62,000 nt of DNA from Neocallimastix lanati (nom. inval.). Taxonomy: Eukaryota > Neocallimastigomycota > Neocallimastigomycetes > Neocallimastigales > Neocallimastigaceae. The stretch lies in assembly GCA_016946835.1 (NCBI GenBank), contig JACVTC010000003.1, forward strand, positions 565,001 to 627,000, given 5' to 3'. The notes beneath the pieces are model-generated. The model had not been told where the DNA came from and did not search any database. It saw only the letters and a list, made by a program, of their open reading frames with translations. This document shows positions 1-17,206 of this stretch, piece by piece. Each line of letters begins with the position of its first letter. The stretch's first letter is position 1. The position numbers and the translations under genes were made by a program.

Positions 1-58
1 TATATTTATTCAAAATGAACATTTCGCTCTTGTCAGCACATTTTAAGATGTGATGAAG

Positions 59-92
<34 letters not shown>

Positions 93-433
93 GCCGCAAT
101 TATTGCGAACTTTTAACTTTATTTATTTATTTTTTTATTCATTATATATTTTTTTTTTTTAAAAAAAAAAAAAAAAACACGAAATTCAAAAAAAAAAAAA
201 AATAAATATTATTTGTCTAATTCGAATCTAATAATATTAAAAATAGTAATGTGAAATAAAAGTAGTATTCAAAATAAAGTGTATAAATAAATTCAGAAAA
301 AAATTTATATTCAACGAACCTCACCTCCAAATTATAAGGTTTCTGTTTTAAAAGGAATTCTTATTAAGGATTAGGGTTTGAATTGACTATCTGAAAAAAA
401 ATTATAGTCTTCTTTTTCAGAGATATTGGCCTT
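1..433. other. AT-rich non-coding flank
   Basis: Homopolymer T and A runs, among them a 28-base T run near 61-88, and short AT-rich unique sequence. I see no gene or structured RNA. The last 130 bases are less AT-rich and merge into the decayed coding island that follows. Confidence 0.5.
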
Positions 434-922
434 GCTAGCATCTCTTACTGCATTTTACAGCTTTGACGCTACTGGATAGTTTGCGCTTATACCGTCGCAA
501 TAGCAACCCTTGTCGAATACTAACCCTAGGCATAATCCCTGTAAAGAGAGCCTCAGATCGCACCAAGAATGACTTTTTTAGAATAATCACCAGAAATAGT
601 TTGGTTCTTAAACAAAACATCCCATTCCTTTTCATAATTTAAATCAATAATGTCTACATCTCTTCCACCAAAAAAGGAAGTTATATAATAGGTACCATAC
701 CAGATATATAGGTACATACTCATTATTCAGAAAATTATTAATATTAACACGATTTTCACTGATTGATCTATTCACTACATTATTAATAATGACACTATAA
801 TTTGCATACTCACTAATATTAATATTAATATTATCTCTATCAATACTATTAATATTATTAACAATATGACGATGAAGTGAAGTTATTTTCACTTTACTGG
901 GAGCAATTAAAATAAATAACAT
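434..922 (-). pseudogene. Decayed coding island of unknown family
   Basis: This stretch has clearly higher GC than its surroundings. On the minus strand it reads in coding-like pieces joined only across frameshifts and stops. One open piece (922 to 644) gives an Asn/Ile-rich peptide starting MLFILIAPSKVK. A different frame around 660-550 reads DVDIIDLNYEKEWDVLF and continues through several in-frame stops down to about 430. The even scatter of stops in otherwise ordinary protein-like sequence is what an old coding copy looks like. I do not recognise the family; a retroelement gag or a dead single-copy gene are both possible. No start, introns or termini can be fixed. Confidence 0.35.
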
Positions 923-5381
<4,459 letters not shown>

Positions 5382-5414
<33 letters not shown>

Positions 5415-5729
5415 TATTACTTATTATCTTTATCTATTTATATAAATTGTTATAAATTATTTATAGATATAAATTGTCATGAAAAAAATAAAGAATAAAG
5501 AATTTTGTTTTTTTAAAGTCTTAATTTATTTATTTATATTTTAATTATATTATTTTTTATAAAATATATTAAATATTTTTAATACTGATAAAATAATAAT
5601 ATTAATAATAAACTAAAATTTATTCATTAATTATAATATATAAATTATTCAGTAAAATATTTATTATTAATTTTTGTGGTTTAGTATATTTATTTATTTA
5701 ATTTGAGAATAATCATCCTATCTTATTTT

Positions 5730-5768
<39 letters not shown>

Positions 5769-6430
5769 ATTACGTAGTATATTTATAATAATAATAATAA
5801 CAATTGACAGATTAACAAATTAAAAGATACAAATAGATGAAATATATTATTATTTCTAAATATAAAAAGTTATATTAATTATATATATATAAATTATTTT
5901 ATTAATATAATATACAAATTTGTTATTTAAATACAATAAATTTTTAAAAAGTAATATAAATAAATAAAAATAAAACTGGACATAAAAATTATATAATGAA
6001 TATCTCTTTTTTTTTAAAAAAATACTATATAATTTTAAACTTTCATTAATACTAATGACAAAATATTTAAAGAGATATCTTTTTTATTATCTTCTAGATT
6101 TTCAATTTACATATTATGTTTATGATTACTACTTAATTATGGTGCATTTATATTTTATTTTTATTTTATTTATTTTAACTTTTTTTTTGTTGTTGTTGTT
6201 GAGGAAGATCTTTTTGTTCAAAAAGATTTAATTTGGTTAAAGTTTTTATTTTAAAAAAAGAAAAAAAATAAAAATAAAAAAATAAGAAATAAAATACTTT
6301 AATATAACAGTTTATTAAAAATATATATATATATAATATTATTTTCAATATTTTATTTATTCTATTTTAATTTCATATCATTAGTATATTTTTAACATTT
6401 TAATAGATAAATAATTTGTAAAATATTTAT
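5382..6430. other. Intergenic region upstream of PARG
   Basis: Starts with a 31-base T run directly before the PARG start codon (A run on the coding strand), then AT-rich sequence with another T run at 5731-5764 and a short GTT repeat near 6189-6201. No gene, RNA or transposon end recognised. Confidence 0.5.
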
Positions 6431-6701
6431 TTTATGCTATTCTATCTAGCTTTTTGATATACTTTCAAAAAGTCGAATTGCTTGGGAATTCAATCTAAAA
6501 TGGATGGTAAATTTCATTTAAAATTAAACGACTGCAAGAGACTGATTATGAAAAACATAATTCCTGAAAAAGACGAAAGGAACTTTAAAAAGAGAGTTAA
6601 ATAGTATATAAAAATGTCAAAAGAGTAGAGTTGATATCAATGTTGATCTTCCTAATATTAGGATGTGATTTTGAATTGTATTGATTTTGTCAGCTTTCTA
6701 C

Positions 6702-6743
<42 letters not shown>

Positions 6744-6924
6744 CTTCATTAATGCATATTTTACATTTCGGTTAACAAGCCAATATCAATTACCTTTTAA
6801 TTGTAATAAGGTATTATGAAAATGACTGGAAGACTTTTGAATTAGAGTTTCCAGCAGGTCATATATACTATGTAGAATTGGTCATATTGGATGAAACTAT
6901 TATGGTGTTAAAATACTAAATTTA
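6431..6924 (+). pseudogene. Coding-like relic, unknown
   Basis: A higher-GC island. A small ORF at 6500-6604 reads MDGKFHLKLNDCKRLI and on for 34 residues, followed by sequence with several stops. After a T run, a segment starting near 6813 reads in one frame YYENDWKTFELEFPAGHIYY and on to a stop at 6919; it is preceded by an AG that could be an acceptor. No signature is recognised. Base composition and codon-like periodicity suggest remnants of one or two exons; a short real gene with unrecognised introns cannot be excluded. Confidence 0.3.
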
Positions 6925-7610
6925 CGATTATTACTATTATTTTACAAAATGATATAACTTTTTTCTTCTTAAATTGTAAATTTTTATAATTTTTATATTT
7001 ATTTTTTGTAATGTAATTACAGATAAATTGTTAAAAAAATTTTTTTTTAAATATAAAAAGTTATTCTTAATTACTTTTATAAAAAATACTATTAAAGAAT
7101 GCAATAAAATCTAATTTATAATAAGAATTTTTAATCTTTTTTTTTAAATAAAAATATATATGTATATTAAAAAAAAAAAAAAAATAAATTAAATTATTGA
7201 AAATTAAAAGAAATTTATTTAATCTTTAATATTTAGCCAATAAGAACTATAGTGTTAATAATAATAATAATATAAAAATTATTAAAATTAGGTTTTGTAC
7301 TACCCTGAAACTCATGATTATTTGAAATTTTATTTATTTACTAATTATTTTTATTTAATCTTTATTAATTTTATTTATTATTTTTTATTTATATTTTTAA
7401 GAGTTTTTTTTTAAACAATTAAATAAGAATTTAATTTATCCAAAATATTTTACAATCATCAATTTAGTCCATACATTACGTACTAGTTAAATTATAAGCC
7501 ATAAATATTATCAATAAATATATTAATATCATATAAATATTTTAAATATAATATAATTAATAAATTATGATGAACTTTATTTTTAACACTTCTCCTAAAG
7601 TATAGCTTAG
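6925..7610. other. AT-rich spacer between relics
   Basis: AT-rich sequence with homopolymers and short TAA/TTA runs. It contains the presumed 3' end and any LTR of the copia relic that follows, but I cannot identify an LTR boundary here. Confidence 0.4.
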
Positions 7611-9110
7611 TTAAAATTTTTCTAATATTGATTCTCTGAATTTATTCATTAAATTATTATTCAAATATTTTGTAAAACCATCAGTAAGGTTATTTTCTGA
7701 TTTAGCATATTTAAGTTTAATTTTGTTTTCTTTAATGAGTTCTCTAATACGATGGTACCTTATGTCTATGTGTCTTGACTATTGATTTATGGTTTCATTT
7801 TCGCTATTAAAAATAGCTGCTTTGTTGTCAACGTTTATAACTATACAATCACATTTTATATTTAACTCTCCCAATATGTTTTCATACCATAAACGATGTC
7901 TTGAACATTCATCAATTGCGTAATACTCACTTCATGTCGTAGATATTGAAATACATTTTTGCAATTTTGAATACCATGTTGTAGGTGTTGAACCAACTAA
8001 AATGATGTATTCGGTAGTTGATTTTCTTGTATTCTTGTCTCCTGCAAAGTCAGAATCAGTATAAACGTTTAAATCTAGACCTTTCCTGAATCTTAAACCG
8101 TAATTTTGATTACCCTTTAAATACTTAAATATCTTTAGCACATTGAACCAATCTTCATAGGTGAGTCTTTCGATTTTCTAGAAGCTTTATATATCTAGAC
8201 GAGTATAAATGGCAAGATATAGAAGACTACCAATGGCTTGTTGGTATCTAGTAGTATTGAATTTCTTTTTCCTTAAACTTTCATTTTCTTCTGGTAACAT
8301 ATTTTTTACTATTTTATATTTATTTATATCAAATTTATCAAGCATATTTTTTAAATAATTTTTTTTTCTAATTTGTATCCATTCTTTTCTTTTATAAATT
8401 TAATTCAAATAATAGTATCTACATTATTTATATCTCTGATATTAAAGTGATTCCTTAGTATTTTTTTTGTCTCATATATTTCGTATTTATTACCGACTAA
8501 CAATACATTGTTAATGTAAATAGTGAGAATGCAAACTAATCCTTTTTGATTATTTGTTTTGATATAATTTATGAGTTGACAAAAGCCTATTTCTTTAATT
8601 TTCTATCTAAAGTGATGTTCCACAACCGTCCCTATTACTTAAGTCCATTGATGGCCATTTTAAATCTCCAGTAACCTTTTTTTGTAGAATTCAGCTCCTT
8701 CAGGTATCTCTATATATACTTCTTCATCCAATTTAACATTCAGATTGGCTGATTTTATGTCGATCTAATAAATTTCAAAATTAAAGGTGACAGCTAAATC
8801 TGTTATTATCCTTAAAGAATCATATTTCAAAGTTGGTAAGTAAGTTTCGTTGTAATCGATACCTTCTTTTTGAGTAAACCCACGAGTTACTAACCTAACC
8901 TTACTTTTGTTTATAGTATTATTTGAATTATATTTATACTTGAATACCCACCTGAAGTCACAACATTACTATTTTCTGGTAATTTATTTACCACTTAATA
9001 AACCTTTAGTTTCTTCATATTATCCAATTCATCTTTTACGGCTTTTAACCACTCTTTTTTTTATCATTCTTCTTGTATATATCTCATTAATTGTACTTGT
9101 ATATATCTCA
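7611..9110 (-). pseudogene. copia reverse transcriptase and RNase H fragment
   Basis: RT pieces include EWLKAVKDELDNMKKLKVY at the start of the domain, KVRLVTRGFTQKEGIDYNE, and DIKSAN just after an in-frame stop. The active-site box, normally Tyr-X-Asp-Asp, reads YINN (8518-8507), so both catalytic aspartates are gone. RNase H pieces include VYTDSDFAGDKNTRKSTTEY (about 8075-8015), HIDIRYHRIRELIKENKIK, and the C-terminal ENNLTDGFTKYLNNNLMNKF. These are the standard copia landmarks in the standard order. At least three in-frame stops and several frameshifts make it non-functional. Confidence 0.85.
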
Positions 9111-10173
9111 TTAATTGTAGGGTTCACATAAATCTTCGTTAATAGATAGCAATGAATATATATTAATATTTTTAGAGAGTAATGAATAATTATTATCTAA
9201 AATATCATTAATATTAAATGATTTTAATTTTTTATTAGCATTTTGTTCTTCTATTTCTTTAGGTTTTCTTTTTATTTTATTGTTTATTTGATCATTATTT
9301 TTATATTTTCTATACTTGTTTATCATTATTATGTTTATTTGTATTTTGTTGTTCATTTATATTTCTTCTATTTTTATTTCTTGAATTAAATTAATTATTA
9401 GTATTGTGTTTACATAAATTCAATTTGTTCACATTATTTTTGAAAAAATTATTTTGATCCAAATTATTGCTATTATTTTTATTATTGTTAATATCATTAT
9501 GGTTAGAGGAATATTCTTGATTATTATTATTTGGAATTTTTTGTGTCACTTTCAGCGTTTTCTTCTTTTTTCCAGTATTTCTTTGTTATAATCGTTATTT
9601 AAAAACATATTATCTTCTTCTTCCGCAAATTTGTCAAAATAGAATATTTCAGGCATTGAAGGTGGAGCGGCTATATTACCCGGTGTGTCTTCAAAAAAAT
9701 TCAACTGTTCTTGATTTTTTTTTTTTTTTTTTTTTTTTTATTTCTGATGTTTACCCCCTCTCCCCCTCCTCTCCTCAGGATCAGTAGGAATATTGAAGTT
9801 GTCACACACTTCCCTTTTATAAAGGCAGAATTGTCCTACTGGACGACCTTACTGAGTGTTTCAACTTCGGCGCTCTGACATACATATTATCGCTGAGAAT
9901 TTTACTAGTTTAATTGGTGGTATCATATATTATAGATTTCTTTTCTTTTTTATTTTTCTATAGAGCCTCAGTACTATAGTACTTAACGAGTTATTCCAAT
10001 TTTCATCATCAGTATCATAATCTCTAAGTTTCATCAAATTCGGCAAACTCGTTGTAAGTATCTGGTTTTTCTTCCTCGTTATCAGTATATACTCCTCCTT
10101 TTCTATTATTTTTTCTTTTATTTCTATTTTTGTTCTTATCATTATTAATTCATATTTTTTTTTAGTTGTACCA

Positions 10174-10215
10174 ACATTCCTTTGCAATATGACCTGGTTT
10201 ATGATATATATTGCA
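10174..10215 (-). pseudogene. gag zinc knuckle with one Cys lost
   Basis: The segment reads CNIYHKPGHIAKEC. A retroviral knuckle is Cys-X2-Cys-X4-His-X4-Cys; spacing is exact, but the second Cys is Tyr (TAT where TGT or TGC is expected). It marks the nucleocapsid end of a copia gag and ties the N-terminal part of this relic to the RT part downstream. Confidence 0.75.
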
Positions 10216-10786
10216 TATCCTTTTATCCCTTCTCTGGTTCACCTTATCAATACATTGTTTACTAATACTATTCAGTATTACTGTGGTATTTTTATTTTCT
10301 TTGCCTTAATTATTTCAGTAATTTTAAGTGAGGTACTCTTTCCTTAAGTAATTTACATCTATCATTCCATTTACCAAAACTTGAAACAACGTTTATTTCG
10401 ATAATTACTTCGTAGGAGAGTGAGGTATACAACTAATTATATTTCTTTTCTTCAGTAAGAGATTCCCCTAATTCTTCAGAAATATTATTTAATTCAGAGA
10501 TGTCTTCATCCTTTCTATATATAATAGTTTCTAGCTTTTTCTTTAATTCGTTTTTTTTTTTTTTTTCTTCTCTTGTTTAATATTACCTCTTCAATATTAT
10601 TCTAATTTTTATATGTTGAGCATCTCCGAAAATCTAGCTTTATTTTTATTTCATTTGAGATGCTATTATTAATTAAATATTTAGCTAAAAGCATCAGCTT
10701 TCAACATTTCTCTTGTTATGTTTACTTCATAATAGAGATTTACTGAATGTTTAACTTTTAAATGATTTGCCTTCTTAGTATTTGGG

Positions 10787-11181
10787 GAGAGAGTTGCATT
10801 TCGCCAAGTGGCGTGTAATTAAAATGCAAATCTTTACTAATACGTCACTTGACAAAATGTAACTCTCCCTATTATTTGTAATATTTAATTATAAAAAATA
10901 TATTTATAATATTTATTTAATAATAAATATTTTAGTATTATTTATTTTTTCTTTTTAATACTTAAATATTTACTTTGAGAAAATAGATAATATCAATATT
11001 AATAATATTTATTTATTTATTTATTTATTTATTTTTTAATATTTAAATAACATCAATATTAATAATATTTTGTTTATTTATTCATAATAATTTTCAATTG
11101 TTGAAATGCAACCTGGTGAAATGCAACATTATAATAATACTCCACTTGGCGAAACGCAACTTGGCGAAATGCCCCACTCCC
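10787..11181. mobile_element. Non-autonomous TIR element A (MITE-like)
   Basis: Left end GGGAGAGAGTTGCATTTCGCC and right end, reverse-complemented, GGGAGTGGGGCATTTCGCC form imperfect terminal inverted repeats. The direct repeat GTATTTGGG flanks both sides (10778-10786 and 11182-11190), a 7-9 bp target duplication whose exact length is blurred by the G run. The left end is itself folded: the terminal motif recurs inverted at about 10844-10869. Further inverted or variant copies of the GCATTTCGCCAAG motif lie at the right (about 11101-11175). The interior is AT-rich and codes for nothing. Target-site length suggests a Mutator-like or hAT-like parent; the family is undetermined. Confidence 0.75.
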
Positions 11182-11293
11182 GTATTTGGGATGTCTGAAT
11201 TACAATATAATATGATATATTAAAATATTATATACTTCAAAAAATATATTATTATTAAAAACTTTATTATTATAAAAAAAAATGAAATTTATT

Positions 11294-11910
11294 AAGTAAT
11301 CAAAAAGAAATAATGTAAATAAAAAGTGAACTTTTTAGTTAGAGAAAAGTTACAAAGACTTTTAGAAATATTTTTGTTAGAATTGAGATTTCAATCTCTT
11401 CTTTTAATATTATATTAATAAGGTTATTATTATTTATGATTAATTGTATAATACAATTATATAAATATTAATTATTACATTTTAAGTTTTTTTTAATATA
11501 ATTATATTTGGTTGTGTATGTAAGTGTAATAGATGCGCTATAATACATTTACATAACAATACATATTTAATTATTTAATGCATTAATAATATTATATTCT
11601 AACTAACTATCATAATATTAAAATTTATTTAAACAAAGATTAATTAATTAATGAAGTTTATATTTATTATTAAAATATATTTTTAAATTATTTTTATTGT
11701 GTTTTTAATATATTAACAAAAATAAAATAAATAAAAGTTATAAATAATTATTTCGGATTTTTTGTTATAATTTGATTTTTAGTGTTATTTATTTTTATTC
11801 TATAGAAGTTGTATAAAAATTCTCTTTTGAAAATAAGAATTAAAATACAACTTAGAATACATGAATTTATAGATTTCGATTTAAATTAATATAAATTTCT
11901 GTATCAATTA
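11294..11910. repeat. Dispersed repeat family, copy 1
   Basis: Shares long similar stretches with 23446-23790: AATCAAAAAGAAATAATG at the start, AACAAAAATAAAATAAATAA in the middle and a segment containing TTAGAATACAT towards the end. This copy is longer because of extra sequence around 11390-11640. No coding potential, clear terminal inversion or target duplication was found, so it may be a solo LTR, SINE-like or MITE-like sequence. Confidence 0.55.
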
Positions 11911-13105
11911 TTATATTTTGAAATAAATATAATATCTTTATAATTTTTTTTTTTTTTTTTTTTTTTTTTGTAATTACAAATTACTAGCAACAATATTTCC
12001 ATTTTCGCATTTAATGGTATTCCAATCAATATCACAGACAAATAAAGTTTATTCTTATGCTATTGTACATTTATTAAAAATACATTTAATATATACTTTT
12101 ATGTATGTTAATACATATATAATGTTAAAAGTCAGGAATTTATGGTTTATAATTATAATTTTATTAATATGTTTTATGATAAAGAGTTTGCACTTTTTTA
12201 TTTAATATAGAAATATTAAATGATTTTATATTAATATAAGTTTCAATATATTATAAGCTTATTTTTATACATTTCACATATTCTAACATAAAATATATAT
12301 ATAAATATTTTCATAACTTATTAGAAAGTGTTACATTTAATATGTGTCATTACCAAATTTAAACTACCAATAAATGAATTACCAATAAATGAATTACCAG
12401 TAAATTAATTACCAAAAATGTATTACCAATTATATTATATTAAATTTTTTAATTTAAATTTAATAAAAATGTAATCATAATAAAAACTCTATTAAATACT
12501 ATATTAAGGAAATTAAATCGCTTTAACTTTTTTGTCATCGATAATACTGTTGTATATCAATAATGGTTTGGGATATAAATCAAATGAATAATAATAACAT
12601 CGATATAAATTATTATATCTAACTAATAATTATTATACAATATGATTATTATACCGCAATGTACTTTGTAATAAACTGAGATATGAATCAGTAAATATAG
12701 ATGGCAATACCAATAAGAGTTATATACAAGATATTAAACTTATTCAATGTAAAGTTTTATCGTACAGTGTATTAATAGTCATGATCATAATAGTAAAAAG
12801 GAATTAATTATAAAATGTATTAAATATTATATTTTAATAATTAAATAAATTATCATAATATATTATAAATGCATTACAGTTCAACACAGTATTTTTGTAT
12901 ATTTTTTTCAATTAATAGTAATAAAAAAAATAACAAAAAAAGTAATATATTTATTATAATAATGTACATCATTGATTTGTAAATAATAAGCAGTAATTTT
13001 CTTTTTTTTTTTTTTTTTTAAAGTAAAATAAAAAAAATTAAAAATAAAAAGTAAATAAAATATTTTTTAAAAAAAATTAAAAAAATAAATAAAAAAATAA
13101 AATAT

Positions 13106-13138
<33 letters not shown>

Positions 13139-13325
13139 GATAAAAAATAGAAAGTAAATAAAATATTTCCATAAAAAAAATTAAAAGTAAGTAAAAATTT
13201 ATTAAAAATAATAATAATAATAATAAAAAATAGATTAAAAATAGATTAAAAAAAAATAAAAAAAAAAAAAAAATAAACAATATATATTAACAATAAATTA
13301 AATTAAAAACTTTAAGGAAAAAAAA
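11911..13325. other. Intergenic region upstream of the LRR gene
   Basis: AT-rich. A short tandem repeat at about 12355-12430 has five diverged copies of a roughly 15-bp unit containing AATTACCA. The last 350 bases before the LRR start codon are almost pure A on the plus strand, with runs interrupted by T. No other gene seen. Confidence 0.5.
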
Positions 13326-13557
13326 ATGTTTTCAATTGGGAATAAATATTTTAAATTAATTTGTGTTGCCCTTATTCTTTTCGGAATAAATATCACAAAA
13401 GTGTTGGCATCTGATTGTGATATTTTTAAAAATAGTTATCCTTAATATGAGCAAAGAATATGTACAAAAGTTTAAGAACAAAGTTGATTGTTGTAATGTT
13501 GAGGAGAATATTATTGAATGCGAAAATGGAAATATTGTTGCTGTTAATTTGTAATTA

Positions 13558-13604
<47 letters not shown>

Positions 13605-13821
13605 AAAAAAGAAAAAAAATTAGTATAATAATTAGAAATAAAGATATGATATTTATATCAAAATATAATAATTATAAATAACTTTTTTTTTTTTATAATT
13701 ATATATAGATATTTTGAGACCTCTTTAAAAGAAATTATTATGGAACTTACAAATTTAAGCCAATTAAAATCATTGTAAGTTAATATTATATATAATAAAA
13801 AATAATTTAAAAACATATAAA

Positions 13822-13867
<46 letters not shown>

Positions 13868-15332
13868 TATTATTATATTATTATTATTATTTATCTTATT
13901 AAATTATTTTTAATAATATTAATTATGTTTAAATAATAACAATTATATTAATAGAATGATAGGTCACGTTGAATCAGAATTACCAAGTGAAATAGGAAAT
14001 CTTTCAAATTTAGTTAAGTTGTAAGTATATATATATATGTATATATAGCTTATTACATTCAAAAATTTATAATATACTAATAATTTAATATATTATTAAT
14101 ATAAAACAAAAGAGAAATTAATGGTTCAGTATTAAACCAACTTCCCAAAGAACTTTCGAACCTAACTAAATTGGAAACTTTGTAAGTTAAATATATATAT
14201 AAAAAAAAATTATTATTTTCAATATTATTATTTCCAATATTATTATTACTATTATTATTATTAATTATATATATATATTATTATTATTATTATATTACTA
14301 ATAAATAATTTAACTTTTTCAAATAGAAAATTGTTAAATAGTAAATTTAAAGAATTTCCAAATGTTTTCAACTTGACTTCCTTAAAGAAATTGTACGTAA
14401 AAAAAATTATTTTTATCTTTTTTTCTATTTTTTTTTCTTTAAATTTTTAATTTTCTGTTTATTATTCTCTATTTTTTTTTTTTTTTATTTTATTTATATT
14501 AAATATTTTTCCCCTTTTTTTTTTCGTTCTAAAAATAATACAAAAAGATATATAATAAACAATATAATAGAAGGTAATTCTATTCCAAAAGACTTAGCTA
14601 ATTTAAAAAATCTTGAAGAATTGTAAATATTTTAATAATAATTGTTTAGTTTATAAGCGTAGTAATTGATTTCATTAATAGTAAACATTAATTATCTAAA
14701 AATTTTTTTTTTAAAATTTTAAAAAAAAATAATAAAGATATTTAGATCAGAATAGATTAAGTGGTTATATTCCAATTGAATTTTTGGAATTAGAGAATCT
14801 TAAAATTATGTAAATATTATATAAATTATTCTTTATTTGTACAAATACATTGATAATAGTAATTATAATTATATTAATTCTTTATATTTATTGTACGAAT
14901 AATAACCATATAAAAAGCACCTTAAAAGGTAACTCTGATTTAAAAGGATATGTTCCTCCATTTTCAAATGTTGAAAAATGTGATTATCATGATACTGGAT
15001 TATGTACTTTAAAAGATGAAAAATGTAAAGCTCCTATCCAGTGTATGAAAGATGAAATTGTAGATGGAAATCAGAATAATGGAAATCTTGTTCCAAATGC
15101 TTATGAGGATAAAGCCATTACTAAAGATAGTGAAAGAAATGTTAAAGGTGATACATTGGAATATTCTTCTAGCTGGAACATTTTCCAAAAAGCTTATCAT
15201 AGTATGAAAGCAATCGTTGAAATAGTCCTCAGTGTAATATTAATAATTATTGGAATATTAATTTGCTTGAAATTGCAAATACTTCAAATATTCACCAAGT
15301 TACTTTGTTGTTATATTGCATTTGAAAAATAA
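13326..15332 (+). pseudogene. Leucine-rich-repeat membrane protein, eight exons, frameshift in exon 1
   Basis: Probable cell-surface LRR protein. Exons: 13326-13550, 13709-13774, 13955-14020, 14113-14181, 14327-14392, 14548-14622, 14738-14809, 14918-15332. Exon 1 encodes a signal peptide (MFSIGNKYFKLICVALILF, ending near ALA), then a Cys-containing cap. Exons 2-7 are each 66-75 bp, all cut by phase-2 introns after a Leu-rich stretch, so each exon is one 22-25-residue LRR (for example LPSEIGNLSNLVKL). Exon 8 finishes the last LRR (LKGNSDLKGYVPPF), adds a Cys-rich segment (four Cys between about DYHDTGLC and IQCM), a linker, and one transmembrane helix (IVLSVILIIIGILICL) near the C terminus with only a short tail and no kinase. 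Frame breaks at about 13443: one extra T produces TAA, and removing one base restores both frame and the phase needed at the exon 1 donor. This may be a real recent mutation or a base-calling error. Full length would be about 350 residues. Binding partner unknown. Confidence 0.8.
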
Positions 15333-16837
15333 TATAATATGATTTTATATCATTATTTATTTTATATTATAAAATTTGAAGTAATACATAATGTAATAGT
15401 CATTAATAGTTAACTAAAAATTTAATGTATTATATAATGTAATAATAATTAATATTAATAATTAACTATGATAGTAATATGTATTGAAGTACATAATTTT
15501 ATGTATTGTTAAAAAAATAAAAAAAAAAATTATATGTGATTTCTTAACATATATTAATTTTTTTTTTTTTTTTTTTTTTTTGATTATATTAATATTTTTT
15601 TGATTATATTATTTTTTTTTTTTGATTATAATCAAAATCATATTATAATTATATAAGAATATTAATTTCTTTATAATTCAATATCTATAATATAAGAATA
15701 TTGAAATGTAACTTCATGTATTAAAAATTATAAATAATAAAATATATATTAATAATTGTTTCAAATTATAATATATCTATAACAAAAAATATTTGATAGG
15801 TAAATCATTTTAAATTTTTTTTTTCTTTTCTAATAAACTCATATTTATATATAATTAAGTCTTTTTTTAATACAATTATTAAAGAAGTTATTTTTATAAT
15901 TATTAAAGTTTATTAGTAATTTTATTAAAATAAAATTAATTAAGGCATAGAAGAAATTATGATACAGATTCGAACAACAATCACACCGGCGGTGAGGTTA
16001 TCTTTGAAGAATGAGAGGAATTAGAGGCAATATCATCCTCGGTTCCAATATAATTTTTTTTTTATTTTATTTATTTATTATATTTTATTTATATTTATAT
16101 TTTTACTTATTTCTATCATTAAATTTTATGTTTTTGTGTTTTCTATATTTTTATATTTTTTTATTTTTATATTTTTTATATTTTTATATTTTTTATATTT
16201 TTATATTTTTTATATTTTTATATTTTTTATATTTTTATATTTTTTATTATTTTTTTATTTTTTATTTTATTTTATATAACATCATTACGTATAATAATTT
16301 TTATCTATATAAATAATATAAATTCAATAAAGAAGAATTATTCTTAGTCTTAAAAAAAAAAAAAATTAAAAGTTTGATATTTGTTAATTATTTTCTTAAT
16401 ACATTTATATATTTTAATAAAACTAATAATTATTGAATTTATAATATTGAAATTTATCACTGGCAAAATACATATAAATAATCAAATTATATTATATTTA
16501 TTTCTTTATTCTATATAAAAATAATTTTTTTTTTACATTGATCATATAAAAAAAATTTTTTTTTTCAATTATTTAAAAACTCATATTATTAACGATTGAT
16601 ATACATATATTATTTATAAACATAGTTTAAATATAATAATTTAATAAAACATATTTAAAGTTTTTATTCCTTATCCTTATATTTATTATTTTATGTACTA
16701 CTTTATTTATTATTTATAATTTATTATATATATATTTTTTTTATAACTTTCATTTTTAAAAATAAAATTATATCTTATCTATACTTATTTTTATTATAAT
16801 ATTTATTTTAATGCTTTTTAATATTATTAAATTGGAG

Positions 16838-16883
<46 letters not shown>

Positions 16884-17114
16884 AACAAAAATTAAAAAGT
16901 TCAAATTGATGTTTAAATGAGAAAAATAATTATTTTTTTTTAAATTATAATCAAATTGTAATGAAATTCTATTTCATTACAACTTTATGAATTATACTAA
17001 TATATTAATGATATAATATATATATTGATTGAAATTTAAAATAAATGTTAATTAAACATATACATATACATGATTATATGAAATTATGAAGTTTATCTAC
17101 TCTTCTTATATTTT

Positions 17115-17148
<34 letters not shown>

Positions 17149-17200
17149 TGTACTTAATCTAATTTAATTTATTTAAACATTAAGTAATTAAAAAATTCAT
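15333..17200. other. Intergenic region downstream of the LRR gene
   Basis: AT-rich with T homopolymers. A small GC-richer island at 15960-16050 reads DTDSNNNHTGGEVIFEE to a stop, but nothing supports a gene. At 16138-16262 a tandem array of a roughly 17-bp T/A unit (TTTTTATATTTTTTATA-like) occurs. A 31-base T run lies at 16849-16879. Confidence 0.45.
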
Positions 17201-17206
17201 TATATC

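Larger units (their letters stand above)
7611..10640 (-). mobile_element. Degenerate Ty1/copia retrotransposon lacking protease and integrase
   Basis: Read on the minus strand the order is gag-like sequence, a retroviral-type zinc knuckle (10215-10174), an Asn/Lys-rich linker (9356-9111), reverse transcriptase (about 9110-8200) and RNase H ending in a stop at 7611. Gag followed by a C-terminal RT-RNase H block fits Ty1/copia, but no recognisable protease or integrase lies between the knuckle and the linker. The frame is broken by many stops and frameshifts. I could not find LTRs, a primer site or a polypurine tract, so both limits are approximate. A T run and a C-rich patch at 9719-9780 mark a disordered junction where the missing part would lie. 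A small TIR element sits directly next to it. Confidence 0.8.

Noticed and set aside
15009-15200. Minus-strand ORF of 63 codons
   Set aside because: It is the antisense of the last LRR-gene exon, whose plus-strand reading has the LRR, Cys-rich and membrane segments.
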